Origin: an uncultured Polycyclovorans sp.
GTDB lineage: Bacteria > Pseudomonadota > Gammaproteobacteria > Nevskiales > Nevskiaceae
DNA length: 64,000 nucleotides
Assembly (NCBI GenBank): GCA_936928855.1
Contig: CAKZHZ010000047.1
Location: forward strand, 1-64,000
Reading direction: 5' to 3'
Position numbers and translations under genes: made by a program. This document shows positions 16,945-27,033 of the stretch, piece after piece. Within the stretch, counting starts at the first letter, position 1. Every line of letters starts with the position of its first letter. Under the pieces are notes generated by a model. It was given only the letters and a program-made list of their open reading frames with translations. It made no database searches and was not told where the DNA came from.

Positions 16945-17496
16945 ATGAGCCCGACCGACGTGCCACCCGAACACCCGCAGGACACCCTCGATCCCAACGA
17001 GCGCATCGCCGAACTTGAGCAGGCGCTGGCCGAGGCCGAAGCGCGTGCCACGCAGGCCCGTGACGCCCAGCTGCGGGCGGCAGCGGATCTGGAAAACACC
17101 CGGCGCCGACTGGAGCGTGAAGCCCAGACCAGCGCCCGGTTTGCCGCCGAGGGCCTGCTGCGCGAGCTGCTGAGCGTGGTGGACTCCCTGGAGCTGGGGA
17201 TCAAGGCGGCCGAGCGCCCCGAGGCGCAGGTGCAGGCGCTGGTGGACGGCATGACGCTGACCCACAAGCAATTCGATGCCCTGCTGGAAAAGCAGGGGGT
17301 CACCGTCGTCGACCCCGCCGGGCAGGCCTTCGATCCCGAGGTGCACCAGGCCATGAGCATGATCGAAAGCGCCGATGTGCCGCCCAACCACGTGCTGTCC
17401 GTGATGCAGAAGGGCTACCAGTTGCACGGTCGCCTGCTGCGCCCGGCCATGGTGGTCGTGGCCAAGGCGCCCGCAGACGGCGCCGGTGGCGCCTGA
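16945..17496 (+). CDS. grpE: Nucleotide exchange factor GrpE
   Basis: 183 aa. Promotes ADP release from DnaK. An acidic N-terminal segment is followed by a long coiled coil (RIAELEQALAEAEARA, RRLEREAQ), LLRELLSVVDSLELGI and the C-terminal beta domain (FDPEVHQAMSMIES, VLSVMQKGYQLHGRLLRPAMVVV). It is the first gene behind the sigma32-like promoter, followed by dnaK after 69 bp. Confidence 0.97.
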   Translation: MSPTDVPPEHPQDTLDPNERIAELEQALAEAEARATQARDAQLRAAADLENTRRRLEREAQTSARFAAEGLLRELLSVVDSLELGIKAAERPEAQVQALVDGMTLTHKQFDALLEKQGVTVVDPAGQAFDPEVHQAMSMIESADVPPNHVLSVMQKGYQLHGRLLRPAMVVVAKAPADGAGGA

Positions 17497-17500
17497 TCCC

Positions 17501-17529
17501 CTTGAAATGCGCCCCGTGGCGCCCACTTT
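17501..17529 (+). promoter_or_regulatory. Second candidate sigma32 promoter, upstream of dnaK
   Basis: A perfect CTTGAAA (17501-17507) lies 14 bp before CCCACTTT (17522-17529), a partial match to CCCCATNT. It is in the grpE-dnaK gap and would give dnaK extra heat-shock transcription. The -35 is strong and the -10 is weak. Confidence 0.55.
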
Positions 17530-17565
17530 CTGACTAGACGTTTCAACGAATTTCCGGAGCCCAAC

Positions 17566-19482
<1,917 letters not shown>

Positions 19483-19495
19483 TCTCCGCAGCGCG

Positions 19496-19523
19496 AGGGG
19501 TGAGGTCCAAGGACCTCACCCCT
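19496..19523 (+). terminator. Strong hairpin between dnaK and dnaJ (terminator or attenuator)
   Basis: AGGGGTGAGGTCC (19496-19508) and GGACCTCACCCCT (19511-19523) form a perfect 13-bp inverted repeat followed by TTTCGT. The short T run suggests partial termination or an mRNA stabiliser. This would let dnaK exceed dnaJ, which starts 70 bp later on the same strand. Confidence 0.65.
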
Positions 19524-19593
19524 TTCGTCGTTTTCAGGTGCCCACCTCCTGCGTGGGCCGCATTCACGCCGGTCAGGCCGCACGCCCCCATCC

Positions 19594-20727
19594 ATGAGCA
19601 AGCGCGACTACTACGAGGTGCTCGGCGTCAGCCGGGATGCCGCCGACGACGTCATCAAGAAGGCCTACCGCCGTCTTGCGATGAAACATCACCCCGACCG
19701 CAATCCCGGCAATGCCGAGGCGGAAGAGGCGTTCAAGGAGGCCAGTGAGGCCTACGAGGTGCTGAGCGACGCCAACAAGCGGGCGGTGTACGACAAGTAT
19801 GGTCACGAAGGCCTCAACCGCAGCGGTGGCGCGGGCGGTGGCGGCGGCTTCGGTGGCGGCGGGTTCTCGGACATCTTCGGGGATGTCTTTTCCGACATCT
19901 TCGGTGGTGCGGGCGGCCGCGGCGGTCCTCGCCGCGGGGCCGACCTGCGCTACATGATGGAGCTGTCGCTGGAGCAGGCAGCCTTCGGCACCGAAGAAAC
20001 CATCCGTATCCCCACCTGGAACGATTGCGACAGTTGCCACGGCCACGGCACAGCGGACGGCAAGCCGCCTCCGACGTGCTCGACCTGTCGCGGTACCGGA
20101 CGGGTTCGGGTGCAGCAGGGCTTCTTCGTCATGCAGCAGACCTGTCCGCACTGCAGAGGGCGGGGCACGATGGTGACCGACCCCTGTCGGAGTTGTCGCG
20201 GGGCGGGCAAGGTCCAGAACGACAAGACCTTGCAGGTGAAAGTGCCGCCGGGCGTCGATACCGGAGACCGCATCCGCTTGTCGGGCGAGGGCGAACCGGG
20301 TGAGACCGGTGCGCCGCCGGGCGATCTGTACGTACAGATCAACGTCAAACCGCATGATTTCTTCGAGCGCGAAGGCAATGATCTGTACTGCACCGTACCG
20401 GTGAGCATGGTGACGGCTGCGCTGGGCGGCGAGCTGGAAGTGCCGACCCTGGAGGGGCGGGCGACCCTCAAGATTCCCGAGGGGACCCAGACCGGCAAGA
20501 CCTTCCGCCTGCGTGGGCTGGGTGTGAAGTCGGTTCGGGGCGCCGGGCAGGGCGACCTGCTATGCAACGTCCGGGTGGAAACACCGGTCCGGCTCAGCAA
20601 GCGGCAGCGGGAGTTGCTGCGGGAGCTGGCGGACACGCTGGCCGATGATGGTGCCCGACACAGCCCGGAAACCACCTCCTGGCTGGACAAGGCCAAGCAG
20701 TTCTTCGACGAGCACCTCAAGCCCTAA
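19594..20727 (+). CDS. dnaJ: Molecular chaperone DnaJ (Hsp40)
   Basis: 377 aa, type I J protein. The J domain has the catalytic HPD (MKHHPDRNPG) near residue 33. A Gly/Phe-rich linker follows (about 74-115), then four zinc-finger repeats CDSCHGHG, CSTCRGTG, CPHCRGRG and CRSCRGAG, and C-terminal peptide-binding domains. It delivers clients to DnaK and stimulates its ATPase. It is the last gene of the heat-shock unit. Confidence 0.99.
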   Translation: MSKRDYYEVLGVSRDAADDVIKKAYRRLAMKHHPDRNPGNAEAEEAFKEASEAYEVLSDANKRAVYDKYGHEGLNRSGGAGGGGGFGGGGFSDIFGDVFSDIFGGAGGRGGPRRGADLRYMMELSLEQAAFGTEETIRIPTWNDCDSCHGHGTADGKPPPTCSTCRGTGRVRVQQGFFVMQQTCPHCRGRGTMVTDPCRSCRGAGKVQNDKTLQVKVPPGVDTGDRIRLSGEGEPGETGAPPGDLYVQINVKPHDFFEREGNDLYCTVPVSMVTAALGGELEVPTLEGRATLKIPEGTQTGKTFRLRGLGVKSVRGAGQGDLLCNVRVETPVRLSKRQRELLRELADTLADDGARHSPETTSWLDKAKQFFDEHLKP

Positions 20728-20731
20728 GCCG

Positions 20732-20761
20732 TCGCCGGGTCGGGCGGCTGCCCGCCGGCGA
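20732..20761. terminator. Bipartite hairpin between convergent dnaJ and parA
   Basis: TCGCCGG (20732-20738) pairs with CCGGCGA (20755-20761), and CGGGC (20741-20745) with GCCCG (20750-20754), leaving a GGCT loop and a 2-nt bulge. No T run follows on either strand. It fits a bidirectional transcription stop or roadblock between the two converging genes. Confidence 0.45.
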
Positions 20762-20779
20762 TCGGTGGTTCAGTCGCGC

Positions 20780-21544
20780 TCAGTCGTTCAGGGCGTTGAA
20801 CAGGGCAAGGTACTCCTGCGTAACCCTGTGACGCGCATCTTCCCAGATCAGCGGACGGTGGTGCTCGTGGGATTCCTTGACCTTCACCGAGGTCGACAGC
20901 GTCTGCGCCATTACCGGGTGGCCCTCGGCGCGCAGCTCGTCGACCAGGCGCTGCGGTAACCGGGAGCGGGACTGAAACTGGTTGACGACGATGCCTTCGA
21001 CCGTCAGGTCCTCGTTGTGGTCCGCTTTCAGTTCCTGCAGGTTCTCCAGCAGCGTGTAGAGGGCCTGGCGCGCAAATTCGTCGCAGTCAAACGGGATCAG
21101 CACACGGTCGGCGGCAATCAAGGCGGAGCGGCTGTAGAAGTTCAGCGCTGGCGGTGTGTCGATGAAGACCGCGTCGTAGCCGCGCAGCTTGCGCAAGGCG
21201 TCGCGCAGCTTGTAGATCTTCTGCTTGGCCTCAAGCTTGACGATCAACTCGTCCAGTCGCGGGCTGGCCGCCACCACTTCCAGATTGTCGAAGCGGGTGG
21301 GGGTGGCAAAGCTGCCGAAGCCGGGCTGGCTGAGGGAGAACGACAGCGTGCCTTCGAAGAAGTCGGCAATGGTCTGCGCGGGTGTCACCTCCGGCCCCAG
21401 CAGGTACTGGCTGGCGTTGCCCTGGGTGTCGAGATCGACGACCAGGGTTTTCAGGCCGCGGCTGGCGGCGATGGCGGCGAGGTTGGCGACAATGGTGGTC
21501 TTGCCGACGCCACCCTTCTGGTTGAATACCACGCGTTTGATCAC
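20780..21544 (-). CDS. ParA-family ATPase
   Basis: 254 aa. Deviant Walker A FNQKGGVGKTTI at the N terminus, Walker A' VVDLDTQGNASQYLLG and Walker B AVFIDTPPALNF. Members segregate plasmids or chromosomes, or position cell-pole machinery. No ParB or parS site is adjacent, and both neighbours (dnaJ and ppnP) are unrelated, so it is an orphan ParA of the kind that positions cytoplasmic cargo rather than a plasmid relic. The cargo is unknown. Confidence 0.88.
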   Translation of the reverse strand: MIKRVVFNQKGGVGKTTIVANLAAIAASRGLKTLVVDLDTQGNASQYLLGPEVTPAQTIADFFEGTLSFSLSQPGFGSFATPTRFDNLEVVAASPRLDELIVKLEAKQKIYKLRDALRKLRGYDAVFIDTPPALNFYSRSALIAADRVLIPFDCDEFARQALYTLLENLQELKADHNEDLTVEGIVVNQFQSRSRLPQRLVDELRAEGHPVMAQTLSTSVKVKESHEHHRPLIWEDARHRVTQEYLALFNALND

Positions 21545-21645
21545 GACAGCGTTCCTGCTCGGGAGTTGGATCGGGGAGGCAAAGTGTAGGCCATCGTGCG
21601 GCTACAATGCGCCGCCCAACCGGGTTGGTGTCACTCAGGATTCCT

Positions 21646-21927
21646 ATGCTCAAGCACAACAGCTATTTCGATGGTGGCGTACAGAGTGTCGCATTCGAGC
21701 GTCACGGGCGCCGCGCCACGGTCGGGGTCATCGCCCCGGGGGACTATCACTTTGGAACCGAAGCGGCCGAGCGCATGACGGTGACCAGTGGTCAGCTCCG
21801 CGTGCGGCCCGATGGCGGTGAATGGGCGCTGTATCCCGCCGGTACAGCCTTCGAGATTGCGGCCAACAGCGGCTTTGACGTGAGCCCGGTGGGCGGGGCT
21901 GCCGCCTATCTCTGCGAGTTTCTCTGA
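21646..21927 (+). CDS. ppnP: Pyrimidine/purine nucleoside phosphorylase PpnP
   Basis: 93 aa, a small single-domain cupin (formerly DUF1255). It phosphorolyses a broad range of nucleosides to base and ribose-1-phosphate. Conserved blocks are NSYFDGGVQSVAFE, TVGVIAPGDYHFGT and the C-terminal AAAYLCEFL. A TACAAT element at 21603 could be its -10. Its 3' end overlaps the convergent histidine kinase gene by 22 bp. Confidence 0.92.
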   Translation: MLKHNSYFDGGVQSVAFERHGRRATVGVIAPGDYHFGTEAAERMTVTSGQLRVRPDGGEWALYPAGTAFEIAANSGFDVSPVGGAAAYLCEFL

Positions 21928-23297
21928 GCGACCGGCAGGCGCATTCTCAGCAAGGCCCCACCGGCATGGGGGACAACCTTGCAGTCGCCACCATGCAGTC
22001 GCGCGATGGCGCGCACCAGGCTGAGGCCAAGGCCGTAGCCCTGGGATTGACGCGTCCGGTCGTGGCGGAACAGACGATCGAACACGCGATCCTCGTCCCC
22101 GGTCGGGATGCCGGGACCATTGTCCTCGATGTCCAGTTGCATCCAGTCGCCTTCGCGGGTGAGGGTCAGCAGCACCTGCCCCGCTGGCGGAGTGAACTTC
22201 AGGGCATTGTCGAGCAGGTTCGCCACAGCCTGGAACAGCAGGTGGCGGTCTCCCATCAGCGGGGTGTTGCCCTCCACACCGCGCAGCTGCAGATCGCAGC
22301 CGATGTCCGCGGCCATCGCTTCGTAGAGTGACATGGCATCACTGACCACCGTTGCCAGGCCGACCGGTCGGAACTGGCTGCGCAGCACCCCCGATTCCAC
22401 GGTGGCCAGCTGCAGCAGGGCGGAAAAACTCCCGAGGACCTGATCGATGTCCTCGACACGCTCCTGCAACCAGGGCGCCAGGAGCGCCGGGTCTGGCGGG
22501 CGTCGCTGACCATCCTCAAGGGCGGCGCGCAGGCGCGCCAGCGGCGAGCGCAGGTCGTGGGCGATGGCATCCGTTGCCCCTCGTGTTGCAGCGATCAGCT
22601 CGTTGATCCGGTCCAGCATGGTGTTAAGGGTCTGGGTCAGCCGGTCCAGTTCATCGCCGCTGCCCTGCAGCGGTATGCGGTGTTGCAGGTCACCGGCCAC
22701 GATGCGGCGTGCGCTGGCATTGATGGTTCCGATCTGTCGCGCCGCAGTTCGACTGGCGGCAAAGCTGCCGACCAGCGCGATGAGCAGCGCCAGTGGCACG
22801 CTCCAGCCGGCGGCACGCCGTACCTGTGAGGCCAGCGCAAGGGTTTCGGCGCGGTCGAAGCCGACCAGCAGGCGCTCGCCAGCCGGCAGTACACGCGCGG
22901 CCACCATCCATTGGATCTCGGTGTTGTCGGGCGGCACCTGGGCGCGTAAGGCGATCGGCGCCGCATCCATCACCAACTCGGTCGGCCAGTGCGGAAAATC
23001 GCCGGCCAGCAGCTGCCCCTCCGCCGACTCGAGCCGGTAGATGCGGCCGTGCCAGGCTGAATCGAGGCGGTCGCGTTCCTGTATCAGGCCGATGACGCCG
23101 CCCAGGCCGTCGATGCGATAGTCCGACTCCAGAATGGCCAGTTCGGCGGTGACGCTTTCATCGAGATGGCCCTGGACGTACTGCAGGCTGAGCGAGGTGA
23201 TGCTGAAGATCACCAGACCGGCGCCGAGACTGAACACCAGCGTATTGATCAGCGCCAGCCGCAGCATCAGGCCTGGACGCAGCATGCGGTGTATCAA
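21906..23297 (-). CDS. Two-component sensor histidine kinase
   Basis: 463 aa. TM helix at ~11-33, periplasmic sensor ~35-165, second TM ~166-185, HAMP ~186-238, HisKA with the phospho-acceptor His in DAIAHDLRSPLARLRA, and HATPase_c (NLLDNALKF, DNGPGIP, GYGLGLSLV). The start overlaps the response-regulator stop by 4 bp (ATGA), so the pair is co-translated. Its position at the 3' end of the flavin/thioredoxin cluster suggests it senses an envelope or redox signal; the signal itself is unknown. Confidence 0.93.
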   Translation of the reverse strand: MIHRMLRPGLMLRLALINTLVFSLGAGLVIFSITSLSLQYVQGHLDESVTAELAILESDYRIDGLGGVIGLIQERDRLDSAWHGRIYRLESAEGQLLAGDFPHWPTELVMDAAPIALRAQVPPDNTEIQWMVAARVLPAGERLLVGFDRAETLALASQVRRAAGWSVPLALLIALVGSFAASRTAARQIGTINASARRIVAGDLQHRIPLQGSGDELDRLTQTLNTMLDRINELIAATRGATDAIAHDLRSPLARLRAALEDGQRRPPDPALLAPWLQERVEDIDQVLGSFSALLQLATVESGVLRSQFRPVGLATVVSDAMSLYEAMAADIGCDLQLRGVEGNTPLMGDRHLLFQAVANLLDNALKFTPPAGQVLLTLTREGDWMQLDIEDNGPGIPTGDEDRVFDRLFRHDRTRQSQGYGLGLSLVRAIARLHGGDCKVVPHAGGALLRMRLPVAQRNSQR

Positions 23298-23971
23298 GGC
23301 CCTTCCCGCAGACAGTAACCGGCACCCCGGACCGTATGGATCAGGGGGCGGTTGCCGTCGGGGTCGATGCGGGCTCGCAACCGCGAAATATGCACATCGA
23401 TGACGTTGGTCTGAGGGTCGAAGTGGTAGTCCCAGACCCCCTCCAGCAGCATGGTGCGGGTCACCACCTGTCCGGCGTGACGCATGAGGTACTCCAGCAG
23501 CCGGTATTCCTGCGGCTTCAGGTTGAGCGTCTGGCTGCCGCGTCGCACTGTGCGCGAAAGCCGGTCCATTTCCAGGTCGGCGACCCGCAGCACCGTCGTT
23601 TCGGATACTGGTGAGCCCCGGCGGGTGATGGCGTCGATCCGCGCCAGCAGTTCCTGAAATGAATACGGTTTGACGATGTAGTCGTCGCCGCCGGCCTTGA
23701 GCCCGCGCACGCGGTCATCAACCTGGCCCAGGGCCGACAGGATGATCACCGGCACTTGCTGCTCCGATGCCCGCAGGGCCGTCACCACGGCCAGACCGTC
23801 CATCTGCGGCAGCATGCGGTCGACGATGCAGAGGTCGTAGGGTTCGGAGACCGCGAGAAACAGTCCGTCGCGCCCGTTGGCGGCGTGATCCACGCGATGG
23901 CCGGCCTCCCGCAACCCCTTGAGCAGGAATCGCGCCTGTTCAGGGTCATCCTCAATGATCAAGATCCGCAT
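23294..23971 (-). CDS. OmpR/PhoB-family response regulator
   Basis: 225 aa from the ATG at 23971, immediately before RILIIEDDPEQARFLL; the upstream in-frame ATG at 24019 would add 16 residues unlike the family. The receiver has acidic pocket EDD, phospho-acceptor in CIVDRMLPQMDG and Lys in VKPYSFQEL. The C-terminal winged helix has LNLKPQEYRLLEYLMRH, GVWDYHFDPQTNVIDVHISRLR and TVRGAGYCL. It is partner of the kinase that follows with a 4-bp overlap. Target genes may include the DUF3570/ApbE cluster upstream (inference). Confidence 0.93.
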   Translation of the reverse strand: MRILIIEDDPEQARFLLKGLREAGHRVDHAANGRDGLFLAVSEPYDLCIVDRMLPQMDGLAVVTALRASEQQVPVIILSALGQVDDRVRGLKAGGDDYIVKPYSFQELLARIDAITRRGSPVSETTVLRVADLEMDRLSRTVRRGSQTLNLKPQEYRLLEYLMRHAGQVVTRTMLLEGVWDYHFDPQTNVIDVHISRLRARIDPDGNRPLIHTVRGAGYCLREGP

Positions 23972-24067
23972 GGTGCTGGCATCCCCCAGGGACCGGCCCG
24001 CCCTGTTGTCGTGGGTCATAGGGTAGCCTGCCGCGAATCGGTCTGGCGCGCAGCCGTGATCACAGGG

Positions 24068-25321
24068 CTACCAGCTGAAGCGATAGCCTGCGGTCAGCAT
24101 CACAGCATCGAGGGACGGATCCAGATCGAACCGGCTGAGTCCGGCGGCGGCCTGTGCCGGCACGCCTGCGGTGCTGCCCAGCTGGGTGTAGCCTTCGAGT
24201 CTGACGTTCCACTCGTTGCCGCTGCGCAGGGTCTGACCGTACTTCAGTCCAAGCGTGATCGCGTCAAAGCGTCCCAGCCGAGGGTCGGCGCTGGCCTCGG
24301 TGAGCGTGGTGTCCTCGCCGTCGAACAAGGCGGCACGATAGAAATCCGCCTCGCCCTGCAGGTAGTAGCGGACATGAGGCTCTAGGTAGCGGGTTTCAGA
24401 GAAATTCCAGCGGTAGGTCATGTCCAGGGTTTCGGAGCTGATGCCCCAGTCATCGCGCATGAAGCGAAGTGACACATCCAGTACATCGCGGTTGAACACG
24501 AAACGCTTGTACTGGGCGAACACGGCCTGTTTCAGGCGGGTGTCCGGTCGTGCCTCGTAGACGTACCGCAGCGGATCGCCATTGGCATCAACCACCGACA
24601 GCAACTTGTATGGGTCATTGAGATAGCCGTCCGACTGACTCATCGAATAGCTGAGCTGGAGGAGACTGACCGGCGACAGTACCTGGGTCACGCTGAGCAG
24701 CAGATCGTAGATCTGCTTGGTTTCGCTGGATTCGGCTCGCGGATTCCCTGGTGCGGCCATCGCCGACAGCGGCTCCGGCGCACCGCCGACCGCATCAATG
24801 GTGTCTTGCGCCACATTGAAGCCGGCACTGATCGTGGTGTTCTTGCGGTTGAAGTCCTTCGACAGCACCGCGCCAGCCGAGATCGACAGATAGTCGTACT
24901 CCTTCGATGCCGCCAGCGAGGTGGTCAGCGTCTGTGCGCCCACCGGCGTGGTGAAGCTGCCGTCCAGCGCGACCCGGGTATCGCGGAAGTCGTCATCCAG
25001 CGGGGTTTCGAAGGCGTCGGTGGTATACGGCTTGTTGCCGGAGGCACTGGTGAAGGTCTGCGGTCTGTCGGCTGGCGCAGCCCCGTTGGGCGAGGCACCG
25101 GTGAGGGCGTCGACAGTGATGGCTGCGGAGATGCTGCGGTCGTTTTCCAATGCGCGCGTGGCGCGCAGTTTGGGCTCGACAGCCTGCACCCGGCCGTCGG
25201 CTTCGCTGTAGACCAGCGTGGCAGCGTCGAACTGCCACTTGCCGGTGTCAGCGGCCTGGGTGCCGGTACTGCCGAGCAGGGCCAGCGCGGCCGCGCTCAG
25301 GGTGTTGGGCTTCAGTTGCAT
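24068..25321 (-). CDS. DUF3570 outer-membrane beta-barrel protein
   Basis: 417 aa with a signal peptide ending ...STGTQA and a mature domain rich in alternating beta strands that ends in AGYRFSW, a C-terminal aromatic typical of outer-membrane barrels. Family signs include DALTGASPNGA and DDFRDTRVALDGSF. DUF3570 genes recur with DUF4266 lipoproteins, TlpA-like thioredoxins and ApbE flavin transferases, as here. The start overlaps the DUF4266 gene by 10 bp. A role as an outer-membrane channel or scaffold for an extracytoplasmic flavin-based electron path is plausible but unproven. Confidence 0.85.
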   Translation of the reverse strand: MQLKPNTLSAAALALLGSTGTQAADTGKWQFDAATLVYSEADGRVQAVEPKLRATRALENDRSISAAITVDALTGASPNGAAPADRPQTFTSASGNKPYTTDAFETPLDDDFRDTRVALDGSFTTPVGAQTLTTSLAASKEYDYLSISAGAVLSKDFNRKNTTISAGFNVAQDTIDAVGGAPEPLSAMAAPGNPRAESSETKQIYDLLLSVTQVLSPVSLLQLSYSMSQSDGYLNDPYKLLSVVDANGDPLRYVYEARPDTRLKQAVFAQYKRFVFNRDVLDVSLRFMRDDWGISSETLDMTYRWNFSETRYLEPHVRYYLQGEADFYRAALFDGEDTTLTEASADPRLGRFDAITLGLKYGQTLRSGNEWNVRLEGYTQLGSTAGVPAQAAAGLSRFDLDPSLDAVMLTAGYRFSW

Positions 25322-25524
25322 CCGCAGCCTCCTCCTCCAAAGCCGCGACCGCCACTGGACGCTTCCTTGCTGAAATAGGTGTGGTCTTCGAAGGCGGCCT
25401 GAGCCGGGTCGGTGACCAGTTGCATATCGGGGCGTGCCAGGGTGCCACGCTGCCAGGGCTGAACCGGCGCGCAGGCGCTGATCAGCAGCACCAGGGTCAG
25501 TGTGAGCATCCGTATGGTGTTCAT
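25312..25524 (-). CDS. DUF4266 small lipoprotein
   Basis: 70 aa. Lipobox LISAC, then VQPWQRGTLARPDMQL and a Gly-rich end with paired cysteines (FGGGGCGCN). This matches the DUF4266 pattern: a tiny lipoprotein with a conserved W.RG.LA..DM motif and a Gly/Cys tail. It overlaps the thioredoxin gene upstream by 4 bp and the DUF3570 gene downstream by 10 bp, so the three are tightly co-translated. The tail could carry a metal or flavin, but nothing here proves it. Confidence 0.85.
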   Translation of the reverse strand: MNTIRMLTLTLVLLISACAPVQPWQRGTLARPDMQLVTDPAQAAFEDHTYFSKEASSGGRGFGGGGCGCN

Positions 25525-25964
25525 CGGGCAATGGCCTCCTGGATGGCCTGTTCGTAGGTTGGGGTTTCCGCTGTCCGGAAGCCGCTGTGTCGCCACAGCA
25601 CCTGGCCGTCGGCATCAAGGATCAGCGCGCTGGGCATGCCTTCCAGTGCGAAATGGCTGGCCAGCGCTCCGGCGGGATCGAACAGCAATGCAAAATGCGC
25701 CGGGTGGCGCTGCAGGAAGCGATCGGCGTCACGGCGCTGCTCGTCGACATTCACGCCAACGAACTGGATCTCGTCGCCATAGCGGCGTTTCATCTCGTTG
25801 AGCCAGGGAAACGACTGGGCGCAGGGCACACACCAGGATGCCCAGAAATCGACATATACCGGCTTGCCCCGATAGGGCTGGAGTACCGACAGTGCCGGGC
25901 TGGCAGAGGCTGATGCGCTGATCCCGATCAACAGGGCCGCAATCAAGGCGGACATCTTCGACAT
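25521..25964 (-). CDS. TlpA/ResA-like periplasmic thioredoxin
   Basis: 147 aa. Signal peptide (LIAALLIGISASASA), then a thioredoxin fold with active site FWASWCVPCAQSFPWL and the cis-Pro loop GMPSALILDADG. TlpA-type proteins reduce or isomerise disulfides outside the cytoplasm, often for cytochromes. Here the likely client is a protein of the same cluster, such as the Cys-containing DUF4266 tail. It overlaps the DUF4266 gene by 4 bp. Confidence 0.9.
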   Translation of the reverse strand: MSKMSALIAALLIGISASASASPALSVLQPYRGKPVYVDFWASWCVPCAQSFPWLNEMKRRYGDEIQFVGVNVDEQRRDADRFLQRHPAHFALLFDPAGALASHFALEGMPSALILDADGQVLWRHSGFRTAETPTYEQAIQEAIAR

Positions 25965-26050
25965 GACAGGTCACCGTTTACGACGAGTGGTGATTGTCGG
26001 TGGCCGGCGCTGTCCCCAGCCTGTTGGGAGGATGAACGTCCGTTAATGTT

Positions 26051-26971
26051 TCACGGCGCGTCTGGTGCCGGGGTCGGGCGCAGTACATGGAAGTCCACCC
26101 CCTGGTTGCGGAGAAAGGCCTCCGCGTCTGCGCCTGATAGCATTGCCAACGTCGACAGGCTGCCGGCCTCGCTGCAGGTGGCAGCAGCCACCGTCACACT
26201 GTGTGGCGCGCCTGGTACCGGCCAGCCGGTTCGGGCATCCAGCACGTGGCCGTAGCGGACGCCGCCGGTTTCCACGAACCGATGGGCGTCGCCACTGGTG
26301 GCGATGCCACCGCGCCGCAATCGGATCAAGGGGGCCCCCACATCCGGGTGTCCGTCGTCACCGATGCCGATCCGCCAAGGGGCGTCATCCCCAGGTGGCC
26401 GGTTGGCGGCGAGGTCGCCGCCATAATTCACCAGCAGTGCCGCGTCGGTGTGAGCCTGCAACAGGGACAGGCTTTGATCCACCGCGTATTCCTTGCCGAT
26501 GCCGCCCAGGTCGATTTCCATGCCCGGCGCCATCTGCAGATGGGGGCGGGCCCATCGGACCCGTTGCCAGCCTACCTGCTCAAGCAGCTGCCGCACGTGG
26601 GTGTCGTCGGGGAGTCGGTTGCCGCCGTCGAAGCGCCACGCCCGACGCAGCACCCCGGACGTCAGGTCGAAACGACCTTCGCTGGCCTCGAACAGGACCG
26701 CGCCATAGTCCAGCAACCGGGCGGTTTCGTCATCGACCTCCACGGTGTTGCCGTCGGCGCTGTTGATGCGATGAATGAGATTGTCGTCGCGGTAGCGGCT
26801 CCACTTCCGTTCAATGCGCCGCGCTTCGTGATAGGCGGTCTGCGCCAGTGTCGGCCACTGCGAAGGGGGGGCGCCATCGACCCAGATCTCGCAGGTCGAC
26901 GCCATGGCGGCAAAGCGAATACAGCAGCGCTGACCGCCGGCCCCGGGATGCACGGTCCAATCGGTGCTCAC
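26051..26971 (-). CDS. ApbE-family FAD:protein FMN transferase
   Basis: 306 aa, GTG start. Covalently attaches FMN to Ser/Thr of target proteins. Motifs are KWSRYRDDNLIHRIN, DLGGIGKEYAVDQSL, NYGGDLAANRP, ATSGDAHRFVE and HVLDARTGWPVPG. No clear signal peptide or lipobox is seen at this start, although many ApbE proteins act in the periplasm; a different start or cytoplasmic action is possible. It sits between cytochrome b561 and the thioredoxin-DUF4266-DUF3570 set. Confidence 0.92.
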   Translation of the reverse strand: MSTDWTVHPGAGGQRCCIRFAAMASTCEIWVDGAPPSQWPTLAQTAYHEARRIERKWSRYRDDNLIHRINSADGNTVEVDDETARLLDYGAVLFEASEGRFDLTSGVLRRAWRFDGGNRLPDDTHVRQLLEQVGWQRVRWARPHLQMAPGMEIDLGGIGKEYAVDQSLSLLQAHTDAALLVNYGGDLAANRPPGDDAPWRIGIGDDGHPDVGAPLIRLRRGGIATSGDAHRFVETGGVRYGHVLDARTGWPVPGAPHSVTVAAATCSEAGSLSTLAMLSGADAEAFLRNQGVDFHVLRPTPAPDAP

Positions 26972-27033
26972 GCGCGTCCATCCCCTGCGGTTCCGGTGCG
27001 ATACGTCCCCGGCCCAGGTGCGGACATCAATGC

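Noticed and set aside
20780..21544. Plasmid or prophage partition locus
   Set aside because: ParA stands alone, with no ParB, parS repeats, replication or phage genes and with core genes on both sides.
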